From positions 62,001-126,000 of the forward strand of contig NZ_MDDR01000022.1 of the NCBI RefSeq assembly GCF_001870435.1: a stretch of 64,000 nt of DNA, in the 5' to 3' direction. The translations under genes and the position numbers were made by a program. Positions 8,974 through 18,198 of the stretch are shown here, one piece after another. This stretch comes from Pseudomonas costantinii (GTDB lineage: Bacteria > Pseudomonadota > Gammaproteobacteria > Pseudomonadales > Pseudomonadaceae). Every line of letters starts with the position of its first letter. Position 1 is the stretch's first letter. The notes beneath the pieces are model-generated. The model was not told the DNA's origin and did not search any database. It was given only the letters and a program-made list of their open reading frames with translations.

Positions 8974-10644
8974 CTAATGCCTGATCATTTCCCGTACTTT
9001 CGCCGTTAGCAGATCAAACGTGAACGGTTTGGTGATCAGTTGCATCCCCGGATCCAGGAAACCGCCACGTACTGCCGCGTGTTCGGCGTAACCGGTGATG
9101 AACAACACCTTGAGGTCCGGGCGAATTCGCCGGCCAATTTCCGCCAATTGCCTGCCGTTCATGCCGGGCAGGCCGACGTCGCTGATCATCAAATCGATGC
9201 GTTGGACTGACTCAATAATCGGTACCGCGGTATCCGCGTCGCCCGCTTCAACACAGCCGTAACCCAACTCTTTGAGCACTGCGCCCACCAGTACACGCAC
9301 TGCTGGGTCGTCTTCGACGACCAAGACGGTTTCTCCCGCATTGGCAAACGGCAGCAGCGTCGGGTTAACCAGTGCGTCCTTGGTGATCGCGCCGATAAAA
9401 CGTGGAAGGAACAAACTGACGGTGGTGCCTTTGCCGACTTCACTGTGAATGGTCACATGGCCACGGGATTGGCGGGCAAAACCGTAGATCATCGACAGGC
9501 CCAGCCCCGTCCCCTGACCAATGGGTTTGGTGGTGAAGAACGGATCGAACACACGGCTCATCACGCTCTGTGGAATACCGCAACCGGTGTCGCTGACGCT
9601 CAGTTCTACGTAATCGCCCGGAATCAGTGTGCCGTAGGCGGCAGTGAACACGCTGTCTAAATGCCGGTTGGTGGTTTCCACTACCAGTTTGCCACCGCCA
9701 GCCATCGCATCCCGCGCGTTGATGACTAAGTTGAGCAGAGCGCTTTCCAGTTGATTAGGGTCGGCCTCGGCGATCCAGAGCTGGTCGGTGAGGCGCATCT
9801 CGAGGTCGATGCTTTCGTTGATACTGCGTTGCAACAGTTCACCCATGGAGGCCACCAATTGGTTGATCTCCACGGGTTTTGAGTCGAGGGACTGGCGGCG
9901 GGAAAACGCGAGCAAGCGGTGCGTGAGTCCGGCAGCGCGGTTGGCCGAGGTGACACCCAGATCAATCAAACCGTCGAGATCATCCAGCTTTCCGCGCGAT
10001 ATTCGCCTTCGCAGGAGCTCCAGGCTGCCGATAATCCCGGTGAGCATGTTGTTGAAGTCATGGGCAATGCCACCGGTCAATTGGCCAACGGCTTCCATTT
10101 TCTGGGATTGGCGCAGCGCATCTTCGTTATTGCGCAGTTGCGCCGTGCGTTCCTCCACCTGCTGCTCAAGCGTTTCCAGCGTACGTTGCAGGTGCAACTC
10201 GCTTTGGCTCAAGTCAATCAACCGGTCTCGAGCGTCATATTGGCGCCGCCTTCCGCGCAACGCGGTGCTAACCAGGCTGATCAGCGTCACCGGGTGGAAG
10301 GGCCGCTCCAGGAAGGTCACGTTACCCAGCAGTCCGCTCAAGTACGATGAGCCGTTTTGCTCGCTGCCGCCGTGATGAGTCAGCAATACGATGGGCAGGT
10401 CCGACCAGGCCGGCTGTTGATGCAGGTGCGCCAGCAGCGGCTCCAGATCGATGCCACTCAGCGCTTCAGCGGCGATGATCAGCAGGCCGGCGCCTTGCTC
10501 CAATGCCTCGCACATCGCTGTCAGACTCTGGGCAGTGACGCCGGCGTAGCCGGCCTCATTGAGCATCATCAGTGCCAGCGTGCTGTCACGGCCCAGCGGC
10601 GCGAGAATAATTGCGCGCTCAGAGACGGGGACAAGGTCAGTCAC
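8974..10644 (-). CDS. Hybrid histidine kinase with degenerate N-terminal receiver
   Basis: A 556-residue soluble kinase. The N-terminal ~125 residues fold like a receiver, but the phospho-acceptor position reads LLIIAAEALSG with Ala in place of Asp, so it is probably a pseudo-receiver. Then come a coiled coil (~145-180), HisKA with His195 in GGIAHDFNNMLTG, HATPase_c with GQGTGLGLSM, and a C-terminal receiver (~437-550) with Asp in LMISDVGLPGMNG. The start codon overlaps the stop of the KaiC-like gene by ATGA, so the two are translationally coupled on the minus strand. The arrangement recalls cyanobacterial KaiC working with a dedicated kinase. Here the pseudo-receiver is a plausible docking site for the KaiC-like partner; that is inference. 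Confidence 0.9.
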   Translation of the reverse strand: MTDLVPVSERAIILAPLGRDSTLALMMLNEAGYAGVTAQSLTAMCEALEQGAGLLIIAAEALSGIDLEPLLAHLHQQPAWSDLPIVLLTHHGGSEQNGSSYLSGLLGNVTFLERPFHPVTLISLVSTALRGRRRQYDARDRLIDLSQSELHLQRTLETLEQQVEERTAQLRNNEDALRQSQKMEAVGQLTGGIAHDFNNMLTGIIGSLELLRRRISRGKLDDLDGLIDLGVTSANRAAGLTHRLLAFSRRQSLDSKPVEINQLVASMGELLQRSINESIDLEMRLTDQLWIAEADPNQLESALLNLVINARDAMAGGGKLVVETTNRHLDSVFTAAYGTLIPGDYVELSVSDTGCGIPQSVMSRVFDPFFTTKPIGQGTGLGLSMIYGFARQSRGHVTIHSEVGKGTTVSLFLPRFIGAITKDALVNPTLLPFANAGETVLVVEDDPAVRVLVGAVLKELGYGCVEAGDADTAVPIIESVQRIDLMISDVGLPGMNGRQLAEIGRRIRPDLKVLFITGYAEHAAVRGGFLDPGMQLITKPFTFDLLTAKVREMIRH

Positions 10645-12143
10645 TAGCCCTCATCCTTGAGCAGTGGAGAGCCGGCGCCCATATAGGTCGGTATACCCCG
10701 TAACACGCCTTGGAAGTTGTCCAGCGGTTCTCCCACCGTCATGCCGCGGCTGCCGATGCGGTACTCGCGAATCGTCGATTCATGGAACCCCGTCCTTTTC
10801 TTGATGATAGAAATGGCACGACGCACCTTGCCCAGCGCCTCGAAATAACGCAGCAGAATGACGGTATCCGCCAGGTAGGTAATGTCGACGGGCGCCTGCA
10901 TATCGCCCACCAGTCCGTGCTGGGCAACCGTCATGAAAGTCGCCGCGCCACGGCGGTTGAGGTACAGCAGCAACTCATGCATGTGCAGGATCAACGCGTT
11001 TTCTTCCGGCATGGCAGCCTGGTAACCGTTGATGCTGTCGATCACCACGGTTTTGATGCCGCCCTCATCCACGCAGCATCGCACCCGGTGTGAGAACTCG
11101 CCAGGTGACAATTCGGCAGCGTCCACCTGCTCAATCAGTAGGTTGCCGGTGGCCCGCAAGGCTTCCAGATCGATGCCCATGTTCTTCATGCGCTCGAACA
11201 GCAAACCCAGCTCTTCATCAAAGATGAACAGCGCGGCTTTTTCGCCACGCGCGACCGCCGAGGCGGCGAAGATCATGGAGATCAGTGATTTACCGGTGCC
11301 CGCCGGGCCGAGAATCAAGCTGCTGGAGCCCGTTTCGATACCGCCTCCGAGCAAGGAGTCCAACTCCTTTATACCGCTGGTTAACGTCTGACGGTGGTAG
11401 CCACCACGATGCTCGGCAGCAACCAGTCGCGGGAACACATGCACCCCGTCCGCCATGATGGTGAAGTCATGGAAACCACCACGGTATTTCTGGCCGCGGT
11501 ACTTCACCACCCGCACCCGACGGCGCTCAGCGCCGTAGCTGGGGGTCAGTTCTTCCAGGCGAATCACCCCATGGGCCACGCTGTGTACGGTCTTGTCGAG
11601 GGATTCGGTTGTCAGGTCGTCCAGCAACAGCACGGTGGCGTCGTAGCGTACGAAGTAATGCTTGATGGCCAGGATCTGCCGGCGATATCGCAGGGAGCTT
11701 TGCGCCAGCAGTCGGATCTCCGACAGGCTGTCGACCACTACGCGGGTCGGCTTGACCCGTTCCACCACTTCAAAGATCTGCCGTGTCGCCTCGCCGAGCT
11801 CCAGGTCGGAGGAGTACAGCAGGCTTTGCTGGTGCTCGGCGTTAAGCAAGCTTTCGGGCGGGGTCAGTTCGAAGATATGGATATTGTTATCCAGGTCCCA
11901 ACCATGGGACTTGGCACCTTGGCGCAATTCACGCTCGGTTTCTGAGAGGGTGATGTACAGCGATGTTTCGCCGTCTTTCGCGCCGGCCTGCAAAAAATGC
12001 AGCGCGACGGTGGTTTTGCCAGTGCCCGGTTCACCCTCCAGCAGGAACAGGTGGCTACGCGATAGCCCCCCGGAAAGAATGTCATCAAGACCTTCAATGC
12101 CGGTGGCCGCCTTGTCACTGAACAGCGCATTGGATGTAGACAA
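10644..12143 (-). CDS. KaiC-like tandem RecA-fold ATPase
   Basis: A 499-residue protein with two KaiC/RecA ATPase domains. Domain 1 has Walker A GEPGTGKTT (~38-46); domain 2 has Walker A GPAGTGKSL (~279-287) and FDEEL as the catalytic Glu-Glu site. Length is close to cyanobacterial KaiC (~519). The region matching the KaiC Ser431-Thr432 autophosphorylation pair (HISTITDT) reads DITYLADT, so the pair is Thr-Tyr. Downstream, HESTIREYRI matches the conserved KaiC C-terminal segment. No kaiA or kaiB is nearby. It is the first gene of a two-gene operon with a hybrid kinase. KaiC-like proteins in Pseudomonas are linked to stress and signalling rather than to a proven clock. Confidence 0.9.
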   Translation of the reverse strand: MSTSNALFSDKAATGIEGLDDILSGGLSRSHLFLLEGEPGTGKTTVALHFLQAGAKDGETSLYITLSETERELRQGAKSHGWDLDNNIHIFELTPPESLLNAEHQQSLLYSSDLELGEATRQIFEVVERVKPTRVVVDSLSEIRLLAQSSLRYRRQILAIKHYFVRYDATVLLLDDLTTESLDKTVHSVAHGVIRLEELTPSYGAERRRVRVVKYRGQKYRGGFHDFTIMADGVHVFPRLVAAEHRGGYHRQTLTSGIKELDSLLGGGIETGSSSLILGPAGTGKSLISMIFAASAVARGEKAALFIFDEELGLLFERMKNMGIDLEALRATGNLLIEQVDAAELSPGEFSHRVRCCVDEGGIKTVVIDSINGYQAAMPEENALILHMHELLLYLNRRGAATFMTVAQHGLVGDMQAPVDITYLADTVILLRYFEALGKVRRAISIIKKRTGFHESTIREYRIGSRGMTVGEPLDNFQGVLRGIPTYMGAGSPLLKDEG

Positions 12144-12286
12144 GAAGTGCCCTCAAGTCACGTACAAGTAGAGGAGCGCGCCGCCTTGGGCGCGCCATAT
12201 TTACTTGACCGTAGTGACTCGTGGCGGTTCAACGATTGGCAATATTTGTACAAAGTTACTTTTAGTTTATAAGTTTTGTGACGCTT

Positions 12287-13345
12287 TTACAGGCCTTGCT
12301 GCAACGCGGGATCGTCCGGGTTCTGTTGCTCAAGTTGCGCGAGCAGGACCTGAACGTTCTGCAACTGGCCGCTTTCTTTCCAATAATTGACCAGCAAAAC
12401 CCGCGCTTTACGGTTAGCGGGGTGGCGCTGGATGATGTCTTCCAATTGACGTTGGGCGGCTTCCAGTTCTTCTTGGGCGTGCAGGGTGGTGGCCAGGTCG
12501 TAGCGGTAATCCTGATTGTCCGGCTCCAGCTCCACGGCCTTGGACAGGCCGAGCAGGGCATAAGGGCGTTCACCATGGTGCAGCAGCCACATGCCCAAGG
12601 CATGTTGCAGATAGGCCGACTCCGGATGTGCAGCCAATTGCCGCGCGAGTAGTTGGCGGGACTCGTCAGTCTTGCCTTGTTTATCCAGCAGCTCGATTTG
12701 CTCCACGACCGCCTGCAGGTTGTCAGGCTGTAAACGCATCGCCTGTTCCAGGGCATTTTGCGCGTCCGGCAGCAGGGCGCTGTGGATGTACAGTTGCGCC
12801 AGTTGAATCCAGCCTTCGGCCGTCTCGGGCTGGCCCTTGAGTTTTTTCACGAATTCGTCGAGCACTTGCTGCAATGGCCCGAAATACAGCCCCAGGGTAT
12901 CCGGGGACAGCCCCAGCAAGGCATTGGCGGCGGCAAAACGCACGCTTTGTTCGGGATCTTCCAGTACCGGGCCCAGCAACAAGGTCCGTTGGCCGGTGGG
13001 CACCAGGCCAACAATGCTGTGGATGGCGGCCTCACGCACCAGCGGCGAATCGTTGGCCAAGTCTTTATCGGCCAATTTCAGCGCTTGAGGGCTGGGGTAG
13101 TTGGGCAGTTCGGCGTGTAAGGCGGCGCGGCGCTCAGGGGACAGGTCCGGGCGGCCCAACTGCTGATACAACACGCGCGCCGCGCCGGGTTCGCCGTTAT
13201 GCGCTTGTTTCAGGGCTTTGCCGTAACCATGGGCAATGGCAGGTGGCACGGCCACCGGAGTGGCGCGGGAGAAAAACCAAGTGACCAATACAATCAACAA
13301 CAGGGCGCACAGGCCGATGATGGAGTAACGGCGTGACTTTGACAT
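12287..13345 (-). CDS. Membrane-anchored TPR/HEAT-repeat protein
   Basis: A 352-residue protein with one N-terminal TM segment (~8-25, IIGLCALLLIVLVTWFF) and a long periplasmic or cytoplasmic repeat region. Residues ~90-150 resemble HEAT-like repeats (SPLVREAAIHSIVGL, DPEQSVRFAAANALLGL); ~175-350 are TPRs, which recall the C-terminal part of cytochrome c biogenesis factor CcmI/CycH. No other cytochrome biogenesis genes are nearby, so a general scaffold role is safer. A gap of 141 bases separates its stop from the KaiC-like start, so it is probably a separate unit. Confidence 0.85.
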   Translation of the reverse strand: MSKSRRYSIIGLCALLLIVLVTWFFSRATPVAVPPAIAHGYGKALKQAHNGEPGAARVLYQQLGRPDLSPERRAALHAELPNYPSPQALKLADKDLANDSPLVREAAIHSIVGLVPTGQRTLLLGPVLEDPEQSVRFAAANALLGLSPDTLGLYFGPLQQVLDEFVKKLKGQPETAEGWIQLAQLYIHSALLPDAQNALEQAMRLQPDNLQAVVEQIELLDKQGKTDESRQLLARQLAAHPESAYLQHALGMWLLHHGERPYALLGLSKAVELEPDNQDYRYDLATTLHAQEELEAAQRQLEDIIQRHPANRKARVLLVNYWKESGQLQNVQVLLAQLEQQNPDDPALQQGL

Positions 13346-13418
13346 GCAGGCGTCCGAGCTAGGTAGCTATTACAAAGCCATCAGCTTCGGTCAGACCACG
13401 CCGGGTGTCAAACCCGCA

Positions 13419-14312
13419 TCAGGTCAGCACGTATTCGACCGGTTCAAGAACAGGCGGCAAGTCGCTTTCACCCAGGGCGGCGAGAATCTCTCGCTCCAGG
13501 GTGCGCACGATCGCATTGCACGGCAGGTCGTTTTCGTCGAAACCAAACGGGTCCTCCAAGTCATCGCCAATTTCGTCCAGTCCAAAGAAGGTGTAGCTGA
13601 CAATGGCGGTAAATACCGGCGTCAGCCAGCCCAACGGCTCGGCCATGGCGAACGGCAGCAGAATGCAGAACAGGTAGATGGTGCGGTGCAGCAGTAGCGT
13701 GTAGGGGAAGGGCAGCGGCGTATGTTTGATCCGCTCGCACGAAGCCTGCACCTGGCTCAGGCTGACCAGTCGGGTTTCCAGTTGGGTGTAGCGCCAGTCA
13801 CTGATCACACCGCGCTGTGCCAGCTCTGAAAACTGCGCACCGACTTTTTGCAGCACCGTGTCTGGGAGGTTGGGGTGGTTCGTGTCCACGGCCATCCAGG
13901 GTTTAATCGCCCGAGCTTCATCTTCATGGCGCAAACGTGCGATCAGCCCATGGGCGAAGCCACACAAACCCCGCAACAGGCTGGCACGCTCAGGTGTGTC
14001 GCCCAGCACCTGGGTTTCACGAATCAGGGAGCGCACATCAATGATCATTTGCCCAAGCTGCTTGCGTCCTTCCCACCAGCGGTCGTAGCAGGCGTTGTTG
14101 CGAAAACTCATGAAGATCGACAGCGACAGCCCCAGCAAGGTGAAGGGCGTGGCGTTGACCTTGGAAAAGTAGGCGGGGTGCAGGGTTTCCACCAGCACGA
14201 TTACCGAAGCCAGCAGCGTGACCAGCAGGCTGCGCAGGGCGATGCGCTTGGCAATCGAACCTTTGAGGGAAAACAGGATACCCAGCAGGTTGGGTTTGGG
14301 GCGAACGATCAT
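13419..14312 (-). CDS. Bestrophin-family (YneE/UPF0187) channel protein
   Basis: A 297-residue integral membrane protein of the bacterial bestrophin family; homologues form pentameric ion channels. Visible hallmarks are an N-terminal region with two hydrophobic helices (~22-65), the family motif SFRNNACYDRWWEGRK (~69-84), two later helices (~205-240), and the acidic tail motif GLDEIGDDLEDPFG (~247-260). Length fits the family (~290-305). It stands alone between the TPR gene and the acyl-CoA operon that starts in the other direction. Physiological substrate and regulation cannot be read from the sequence. Confidence 0.9.
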   Translation of the reverse strand: MIVRPKPNLLGILFSLKGSIAKRIALRSLLVTLLASVIVLVETLHPAYFSKVNATPFTLLGLSLSIFMSFRNNACYDRWWEGRKQLGQMIIDVRSLIRETQVLGDTPERASLLRGLCGFAHGLIARLRHEDEARAIKPWMAVDTNHPNLPDTVLQKVGAQFSELAQRGVISDWRYTQLETRLVSLSQVQASCERIKHTPLPFPYTLLLHRTIYLFCILLPFAMAEPLGWLTPVFTAIVSYTFFGLDEIGDDLEDPFGFDENDLPCNAIVRTLEREILAALGESDLPPVLEPVEYVLT

Positions 14313-14554
14313 GGGGGAGGAGCTTCTTCGGTGGCGCAGGCCATCAGGTTAGAAGCTTGTACAAAGGTCGTCCAATCGCTTGGGCTGACTGGTTGATCAG
14401 CGGGGTCGATGATTGGCCAAACCAGTCAGCCATGTTGAAGGCTTTGACCATTGCTGCGTGCTGCGCTCTAGAGCGACTATTTCCACGCTGCTCTTGCTGG
14501 AAAAGCGCCCTGAAAAAACGTCCTGAAAATAAAAATACACAAGGATTTGAAGCG

Positions 14555-16204
14555 ATGCGTGAGTATTTGGCTGCCACCACCGAGTTTGATTACCAGCATA
14601 CCGTCGACGCCGCCTTGGCCGGCAACCTGCAAGGCCTCAATGCCTGTGTGGAATGTTGCGACCGCCACGCGCTACCGGGGCGCATCGCGTTGTTCTGGGA
14701 GGGCAAGGATGGACGCAGTGCAACCGCCACCTTCACCGAGTTGCAGGACCAGGCGTCACGCTTCGCCAATTTCCTGCTGGCCCAGGGTGTCAAACGCGGC
14801 GACAAGGTGGCCGGTCTCTTACCGCGCACTGCCGAACTGCTGGTGGTGGTATTCGCCACGTGGCGCATCGGCGCCGTCTATCAGCCGTTATTTACCGCCT
14901 TCGGGCCCAAGGCTATTGAACACCGCTTGAACAGTTCCGGTGCAGCGCTGGTGGTCACCGATGCGGTGAACCGCCCCAAACTTACTGAAGTGGAAGGCTG
15001 CCCGACTATCGTTACCGTTGCGGGAGCCAAGGGCGAAGGCATCGTTCGCGGCGATTACAGTTTCTGGGCCGAATTGCCCAACTATTCCAATGCCTGCGAG
15101 CCGGTGTTGCTGGGCGCGGATGATCCGTTCCTGCTGATGTTCACCTCGGGCACCACCGGCCCTTCGAAGGCCCTGTCGGTGCCGCTTAAAGCGATAGTCG
15201 CGTTCCAGAGCTACACCCGTGACGCCGTGGACCTGCGCCCGGAGGATGCGTTCTGGAATGTTGCCGACCCGGGTTGGGCCTATGGCATCTACTTCGGGGT
15301 GACCGGGCCGTTGTCCATGGGCCACCCGATTACGTTCTACGATGGTCCGTTCACCCTTGAAAGCACCTGCCGGGTCATCAATAAATACGGGATCACCAAC
15401 CTGACGGGCTCACCGACGGCATACCGCTTGCTGATTGCCGGCGGCGAACAGTTCGCCCGGTCGATCAAAGGCAAGCTGCGCATTGTCAGCAGCGCCGGCG
15501 AGCCGCTGAACCCCGAAGTGATCCGCTGGTTTGCCGATAACCTGGGCGTGACCATTCACGACCACTACGGCCAGACCGAACTGGGCATGGTGCTGTGCAA
15601 TCACCATGGTTTGGAGCATCCGGTGCATGTCGGCTCTGCCGGTTTCGCGTCTCCAGGCCATCGCATCGTGGTGTTGGACGACGACCACCAGGAGTTGCCC
15701 GCCGGCCAGCCAGGCATCCTGGCCATCGACCGCGAACAATCGCCCATGTGCTGGTTCGCAGGCTACGACGGGGTGAAGACCAAGGCCTTTATCGGTAAGT
15801 ACTACCTCAGCGGCGACACGGTGGAGTTGAACCCGAACGGCAGCATCAGCTTTGTGGGCCGCAGTGATGATGTGATCACCACCTCCGGCTACCGCGTGGG
15901 CCCGTTCGACGTGGAAAGTGCACTGGTCGAACACCCGGCCGTGGTCGAAGCCGCTGTGGTCGGCAAGCCCGACCCTGAACGCACCGAATTGGTGAAAGCC
16001 TTTGTGGTGATCAACGCGCAATACCGCGCCACCCCGGAGCTGGCCGAAGAGCTGCGTCAGCACGTGCGCAAGCGCCTCGCCGCGCACGCCTACCCACGAG
16101 AAATCGAATTTGTCAGCGACTTGCCCAAGACCCCTAGCGGCAAGCTGCAACGCTTTATTTTGCGTAATCAGGAAATCGCCAAGTCCCAGGCGGCGTTGGC
16201 GTAA
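14555..16204 (+). CDS. fadDx: AMP-forming acyl-CoA synthetase
   Basis: A 549-residue ANL-superfamily ligase that activates a carboxylic acid to its acyl-CoA through an acyl-AMP. The P-loop-like motif LLMFTSGTTGPSK is at ~193-205, the A5 motif DHYGQTELGM at ~336-345, A7/A8 around YLSGDTVELN and SDDVITTSGYRVGP, and the catalytic lysine motif PKTPSGKLQR near the C-terminus. The frame is open back to 14357, but ATG 14555 has AAGGA 9 bases upstream and gives a normal family length. First gene of a five-gene operon matching by order and family the P. putida fadDx-fadB2x-fadAx-acyl-CoA dehydrogenase-fadB1x cluster linked to isoleucine breakdown. Likely substrate: a short branched acid such as 2-methylbutyrate, by context only. 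Confidence 0.88.
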   Translation: MREYLAATTEFDYQHTVDAALAGNLQGLNACVECCDRHALPGRIALFWEGKDGRSATATFTELQDQASRFANFLLAQGVKRGDKVAGLLPRTAELLVVVFATWRIGAVYQPLFTAFGPKAIEHRLNSSGAALVVTDAVNRPKLTEVEGCPTIVTVAGAKGEGIVRGDYSFWAELPNYSNACEPVLLGADDPFLLMFTSGTTGPSKALSVPLKAIVAFQSYTRDAVDLRPEDAFWNVADPGWAYGIYFGVTGPLSMGHPITFYDGPFTLESTCRVINKYGITNLTGSPTAYRLLIAGGEQFARSIKGKLRIVSSAGEPLNPEVIRWFADNLGVTIHDHYGQTELGMVLCNHHGLEHPVHVGSAGFASPGHRIVVLDDDHQELPAGQPGILAIDREQSPMCWFAGYDGVKTKAFIGKYYLSGDTVELNPNGSISFVGRSDDVITTSGYRVGPFDVESALVEHPAVVEAAVVGKPDPERTELVKAFVVINAQYRATPELAEELRQHVRKRLAAHAYPREIEFVSDLPKTPSGKLQRFILRNQEIAKSQAALA

Positions 16205-16225
16205 TCCACTTTTAAGGAAACAATG

Positions 16226-16993
16226 ATGCAAATTGAAAACAAGGTATTCCTGGTCAGTGGCGGCGCTTCGGGCCTCGGCGCGGCCACCGCTGAAATGCTC
16301 GTAGCGGCGGGTGCCAAAGTCATGCTGGTAGACCTGAACGCCGACGCCGTGGCGGCCAAAGCCAAACAACTCGGTGATAACGCCCGCAGCGCGGTGGCGG
16401 ACATCAGCCAGGAAGCCGCAGCCGAAGCCGCCGTGCAAGCCGCCGTTGCAGCCTTTGGCGGCTTGCACGGGCTGGTGAACTGCGCCGGTGTGGTACGCGG
16501 CGAAAAAATCCTCGGCAAAAACGGCCCACACGGCTTGGCCAGTTTTGCCCAGGTGATCAACGTCAACTTGATCGGCAGCTTCAACCTGCTGCGCCTGGCG
16601 GCGGCGGCCATCGCCGAAACCGAGGCGAATGCTGACGGCGAGCGTGGCGTGATCATCAATACCGCATCGGTGGCCGCCTTTGACGGCCAGATCGGCCAGG
16701 CGGCGTATTCCGCGTCCAAAGGTGCAATCGCCAGCCTGACTTTGCCCGCAGCACGTGAGCTGGCGCGCTTTGGCATTCGCGTAATGACCATCGCTCCCGG
16801 TATTTTCGAAACCCCGATGATGGCCGGTATGACTCCCGAAGTGCGCGACTCCCTGGCCGCCGGCGTGCCATTTCCACCACGCCTGGGCAAACCCGCCGAA
16901 TACGCCGCACTGGTACGACACATCATTGAAAACAGCATGCTCAACGGCGAGGTGATCCGTCTCGACGGTGCCTTGCGCATGGCAGCCAAGTAA
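16226..16993 (+). CDS. fadB2x: Short-chain dehydrogenase, 2-methyl-3-hydroxybutyryl-CoA dehydrogenase type
   Basis: A 255-residue SDR resembling type II 3-hydroxyacyl-CoA dehydrogenase (human HSD17B10). Features: Rossmann motif [13 protein letters not shown] (~9-21), cofactor-selecting Asp in MLVDLNAD (favours NAD), active-site YSASKGA (Tyr ~168), and the segment [11 protein letters not shown]. It oxidises 2-methyl-3-hydroxybutyryl-CoA to 2-methylacetoacetyl-CoA in isoleucine catabolism. Two ATGs are adjacent (16223 and 16226). AAGGA lies about 4 and 7 bases before them, which favours the second. Nineteen bases after the synthetase stop. Confidence 0.88.
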   Translation: MQIENKVFLVSGGASGLGAATAEMLVAAGAKVMLVDLNADAVAAKAKQLGDNARSAVADISQEAAAEAAVQAAVAAFGGLHGLVNCAGVVRGEKILGKNGPHGLASFAQVINVNLIGSFNLLRLAAAAIAETEANADGERGVIINTASVAAFDGQIGQAAYSASKGAIASLTLPAARELARFGIRVMTIAPGIFETPMMAGMTPEVRDSLAAGVPFPPRLGKPAEYAALVRHIIENSMLNGEVIRLDGALRMAAK

Positions 16994-17004
16994 GGGGGAT
17001 TCTC

Positions 17005-18189
17005 ATGAACGATCCAATCGTTATTGTCAGCGCTGTGCGCACGCCTATGGGCGGTTTCCAGGGCGACCTTAAAGGGCTGACCGCACCGCAACTGGGCTCT
17101 GCCGCGATTCGCGCGGCCGTTGAGCGTGCCGGTATTGCCAGCGATGCTGTGGATGAAGTGCTGTTTGGTTGCGTGCTACCCGCAGGCCTGGGCCAAGCGC
17201 CTGCACGCCAGGCCGCCCTGGGTGCCGGACTGGATAAAGGCACCCGCTGCACCACCCTCAACAAAATGTGCGGCTCGGGTATGCAAGCCACGATTTTGGC
17301 CCATGACGCGCTGCTGGCCGGCAGCGTCGAAGTGGTGATTGCCGGCGGCATGGAAAGCATGTCCAACGCGCCCTATCTGCTGGACCGCGCGCGCAGTGGC
17401 TACCGCATGGGTCACGGCAAGGTGCTCGACCATATGTTCCTCGACGGCCTGGAAGATGCCTACGACAAAGGCCGCCTGATGGGGACCTTTGCCGAGGATT
17501 GCGCCGAGCACAACGGTTTTACCCGTGAAGCCCAGGATGCCTTTGCCATCGCCTCACTGACCCGCGCGCAGGAAGCAATCAACCATGGTAGCTTCGCTGC
17601 TGAGATCGTTCCGGTTCAGGTCACCGTGGGCAAAGAGCAAAAAACCATCCTGCATGACGAACAGCCGCCCAAAGCCAAGCTGGACAAGATTGCCAGCCTG
17701 AAGCCGGCATTTCGCGAAGGCGGCACAGTGACGGCGGCCAACTCCAGCTCGATCTCCGATGGCGCGGCGGCGTTGCTGCTGATGCGCCAGTCCGAGGCAC
17801 ACAAGCGCGGCCTGAAACCGCTGGCAGTGATCCATGGGCATGCGGCGTTTGCCGATGAGCCTGGGTTGTTCCCGGTGGCGCCGATCGGAGCCATCCGCAA
17901 GTTGATGAGCAAGACCGGCTGGAACCTGGGTGAGGTGGATCTGTTCGAGATCAATGAAGCCTTCGCCGTGGTCAGCCTGGTCACCATGAGCAAGCTGGAA
18001 ATCCCCCATGACAAGGTCAACGTCCACGGCGGCGCCTGTGCCCTGGGTCACCCGATTGGTGCCTCCGGCGCGCGGATCCTGGTGACCTTGCTCTCGGCTC
18101 TGCGACAGAAAGGTCTCAAGCGCGGCGTTGCCGCCATCTGCATCGGCGGTGGTGAAGCCACAGCCATGGCCGTTGAATGCCTGTATTAA
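17005..18189 (+). CDS. fadAx: Acetyl-CoA acetyltransferase (thiolase)
   Basis: A 394-residue thiolase. The nucleophilic cysteine is in NKMCGSGMQA (~Cys89); the other catalytic motifs are NEAFAV (~316-321), GGACALGHPIGASG (His ~350) and CIGGGEATAM (Cys ~381). In this operon the expected reaction is cleavage of 2-methylacetoacetyl-CoA to acetyl-CoA and propionyl-CoA. Length and motifs are standard for biosynthetic/degradative type II thiolases, so acetoacetyl-CoA could also be a substrate. Eleven bases after the SDR stop, 9 bases before the acyl-CoA dehydrogenase. Confidence 0.92.
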   Translation: MNDPIVIVSAVRTPMGGFQGDLKGLTAPQLGSAAIRAAVERAGIASDAVDEVLFGCVLPAGLGQAPARQAALGAGLDKGTRCTTLNKMCGSGMQATILAHDALLAGSVEVVIAGGMESMSNAPYLLDRARSGYRMGHGKVLDHMFLDGLEDAYDKGRLMGTFAEDCAEHNGFTREAQDAFAIASLTRAQEAINHGSFAAEIVPVQVTVGKEQKTILHDEQPPKAKLDKIASLKPAFREGGTVTAANSSSISDGAAALLLMRQSEAHKRGLKPLAVIHGHAAFADEPGLFPVAPIGAIRKLMSKTGWNLGEVDLFEINEAFAVVSLVTMSKLEIPHDKVNVHGGACALGHPIGASGARILVTLLSALRQKGLKRGVAAICIGGGEATAMAVECLY

Positions 18190-18198
18190 GGACGCTTT

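Noticed and set aside
14357..14554. Extended N-terminus of the acyl-CoA synthetase
   Set aside because: The extra 66 residues lack family similarity, and a good ribosome-binding site precedes ATG 14555.
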